This document shows positions 6,913 through 7,434 of a DNA stretch of 7,434 nt, in pieces. Position numbers and translations under genes: made by a program. Below the pieces are notes generated by a model that worked only from the letters and a program-made list of their open reading frames with translations, did no database searches and was not told where the DNA came from. Source of the DNA: Acidobacteriaceae bacterium (lineage in GTDB: Bacteria > Acidobacteriota > Terriglobia > Terriglobales > Acidobacteriaceae); contig PLKU01000229.1 of the NCBI GenBank assembly GCA_003140705.1, positions 1-7,434 of the forward strand, written 5' to 3'. Position 1 is the first letter of the stretch. The number at the start of each line of letters is the position of its first letter.

Positions 6913-6934
6913 CTTTTGACAAGCTTTTGACAAG
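6913..6934 (+). repeat. Tandem 11-bp direct repeat containing two TTGACA hexamers
   Basis: CTTTTGACAAG occurs twice back to back (6913-6923 and 6924-6934), without mismatch. Each copy contains TTGACA, the exact bacterial -35 consensus, and the 11-bp step puts both on the same face of the helix. No convincing -10 hexamer stands 15-19 bp after either copy, so a sigma-70 promoter is not supported. A regulator binding site ahead of the SGNH-like gene, 59 bp downstream, is possible, as is chance duplication by slippage. Confidence 0.5.
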
Positions 6935-6992
6935 CCACTGGAACTGCTTCGCTTGGACCTGTTGCGCTTGTGGTGAGGTCTCTCAAGAAATC

Positions 6993-7434
6993 ATGATGAA
7001 CCACGAAGGGCCATCTGTGAAGAATCCTGAACCTTCCCGAGACGCAATGAAAGCATGCAGGAACGAGGTACTGAGCGCAGCATGGCTCGCGGCACGCGCC
7101 TTCTTTGTCTTTGCGGCCCTTTGGATATGTTTCTACGCTTTGTTCCGAGGTTTTCCCTACCTCAGCTCTGGAGCTGAGGTGATCTACCGCTCCAAGATAA
7201 ATCAGGAAGCCTATGGTGCCGTTTTTCCCGAGAGCAGCAAGGGCCACAGGGTGCTCATCTTTGGCGACAGCAAGGTACTCGCTGGCTTTGTTCCTTCATA
7301 TTTTGATCGCCTCTCGGCCGTGGACGGACTCAACTACTACTCCTACAATTCCGGATACCCCGCACGGGGTTCCTTCGTGCCGCAGCTGGAGCAAATGACG
7401 AAAAGAGAATCCGGCGTTCCGAGTATCCTTCTTA
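6993..7434 (+). CDS. Membrane-anchored SGNH/GDSL-like protein (3' end outside window)
   Basis: The frame is open from a stop at 6891-6893 to the right edge without interruption, giving 147 visible residues from the ATG at 6993. After a polar N-terminus of about 28 residues comes one hydrophobic segment (29-51), predicted to anchor the protein with the rest outside the membrane. Next is RVLIFGDSKVLAGFVPSYFD (86-105), which matches block I of SGNH hydrolases, with S93 the expected nucleophile. The usual Leu after GDS is Lys here. YNSGYPARGSF (118-128) may be the second block. The later catalytic Asp/His lie beyond the edge. Relatives in polysaccharide clusters act as O-acetyl esterases or acetyltransferases, which would suit the acyltransferase upstream, though some are of unknown role. 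The start is uncertain: ATGs at 6993, 6996 and 7047 all lack a well-spaced ribosome site (GAGG at 6975-6978 is 14 nt away). Confidence 0.72.
   Translation, partial: MMNHEGPSVKNPEPSRDAMKACRNEVLSAAWLAARAFFVFAALWICFYALFRGFPYLSSGAEVIYRSKINQEAYGAVFPESSKGHRVLIFGDSKVLAGFVPSYFDRLSAVDGLNYYSYNSGYPARGSFVPQLEQMTKRESGVPSILL
7159..7180 (+). repeat. 22-bp near-perfect palindrome inside the SGNH-like gene
   Basis: ACCTCAGCTC (7159-7168) and GAGCTGAGGT (7171-7180) are perfect complements separated only by TG. The sequence lies in codons just after the membrane segment. In RNA it could form a strong hairpin of about eight pairs; in DNA it is a two-fold site. No function can be assigned. Confidence 0.6.

Noticed and set aside
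6939..6953. Possible sigma-54 promoter (TGG...GC) downstream of the tandem repeats
   Set aside because: GG and GC elements are at the wrong spacing and the flanking bases do not match.
6843..7247. Reverse-strand open frame of 134 codons across the spacer and the SGNH-like gene
   Set aside because: No recognisable motif, and it opposes a + strand frame with a membrane anchor and a GDS block.
1..7434. CRISPR array, tRNA, rRNA, toxin-antitoxin or phage-defence genes
   Set aside because: No spaced repeat array, no cloverleaf-like segment and no such protein motif was found on either strand by reading.

Overview
The window is a stretch of a cell-surface or exported polysaccharide gene cluster, with every credible gene on the + strand. 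There are five complete protein genes, one gene cut by the left edge, one gene cut by the right edge, and one possible 39-residue small ORF. The organism cannot be fixed from the sequence alone. Moderately high G+C, dense genes with Shine-Dalgarno sites, and the 'FEGALRKW'-type polymerase next to glycosyltransferases and FkbM methyltransferases suggest a soil or freshwater bacterium, perhaps Acidobacteriota or Verrucomicrobiota. That placement is inference.

Layout. Positions 2-3334 look like one transcription unit: the C-terminal part of a GT-B glycosyltransferase, a 7-nt gap, a complete family-4-type glycosyltransferase, then a polytopic O-antigen ligase/polymerase-like membrane protein whose start overlaps or closely follows the previous stop. 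Inverted repeats cover the end of the polymerase gene, followed by 235 bp without a gene. This spacer holds a 12-bp palindrome beside a -10-like hexamer. A second group follows: an FkbM-family methyltransferase (3570-4490), an acyltransferase-3 membrane protein (4560-5768), a small ORF coupled to it by ATGA overlap (5765-5884), and a second, unrelated class I methyltransferase (5929-6735). A 257-bp spacer then holds what looks like a decayed IS3-type insertion sequence end and a tandem 11-bp repeat. Last is a membrane-anchored SGNH-like protein (6993 to the right edge).

How the genes fit together (inference from families). The glycosyltransferases would build a lipid-linked repeat unit and the polymerase-like protein would join units or transfer the glycan. 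The two methyltransferases and the acyltransferase would decorate the sugars, and the SGNH-like protein may add or remove acyl groups outside the membrane. No flippase, export channel, chain-length regulator or priming transferase is visible, so the cluster must extend beyond the window. I found no rRNA, tRNA, CRISPR array, complete transposon or defence system. The genes are recognisable surface-glycan genes. The less ordinary items are the small coupled ORF, the IS-like scar, the tandem repeats and the palindromes.
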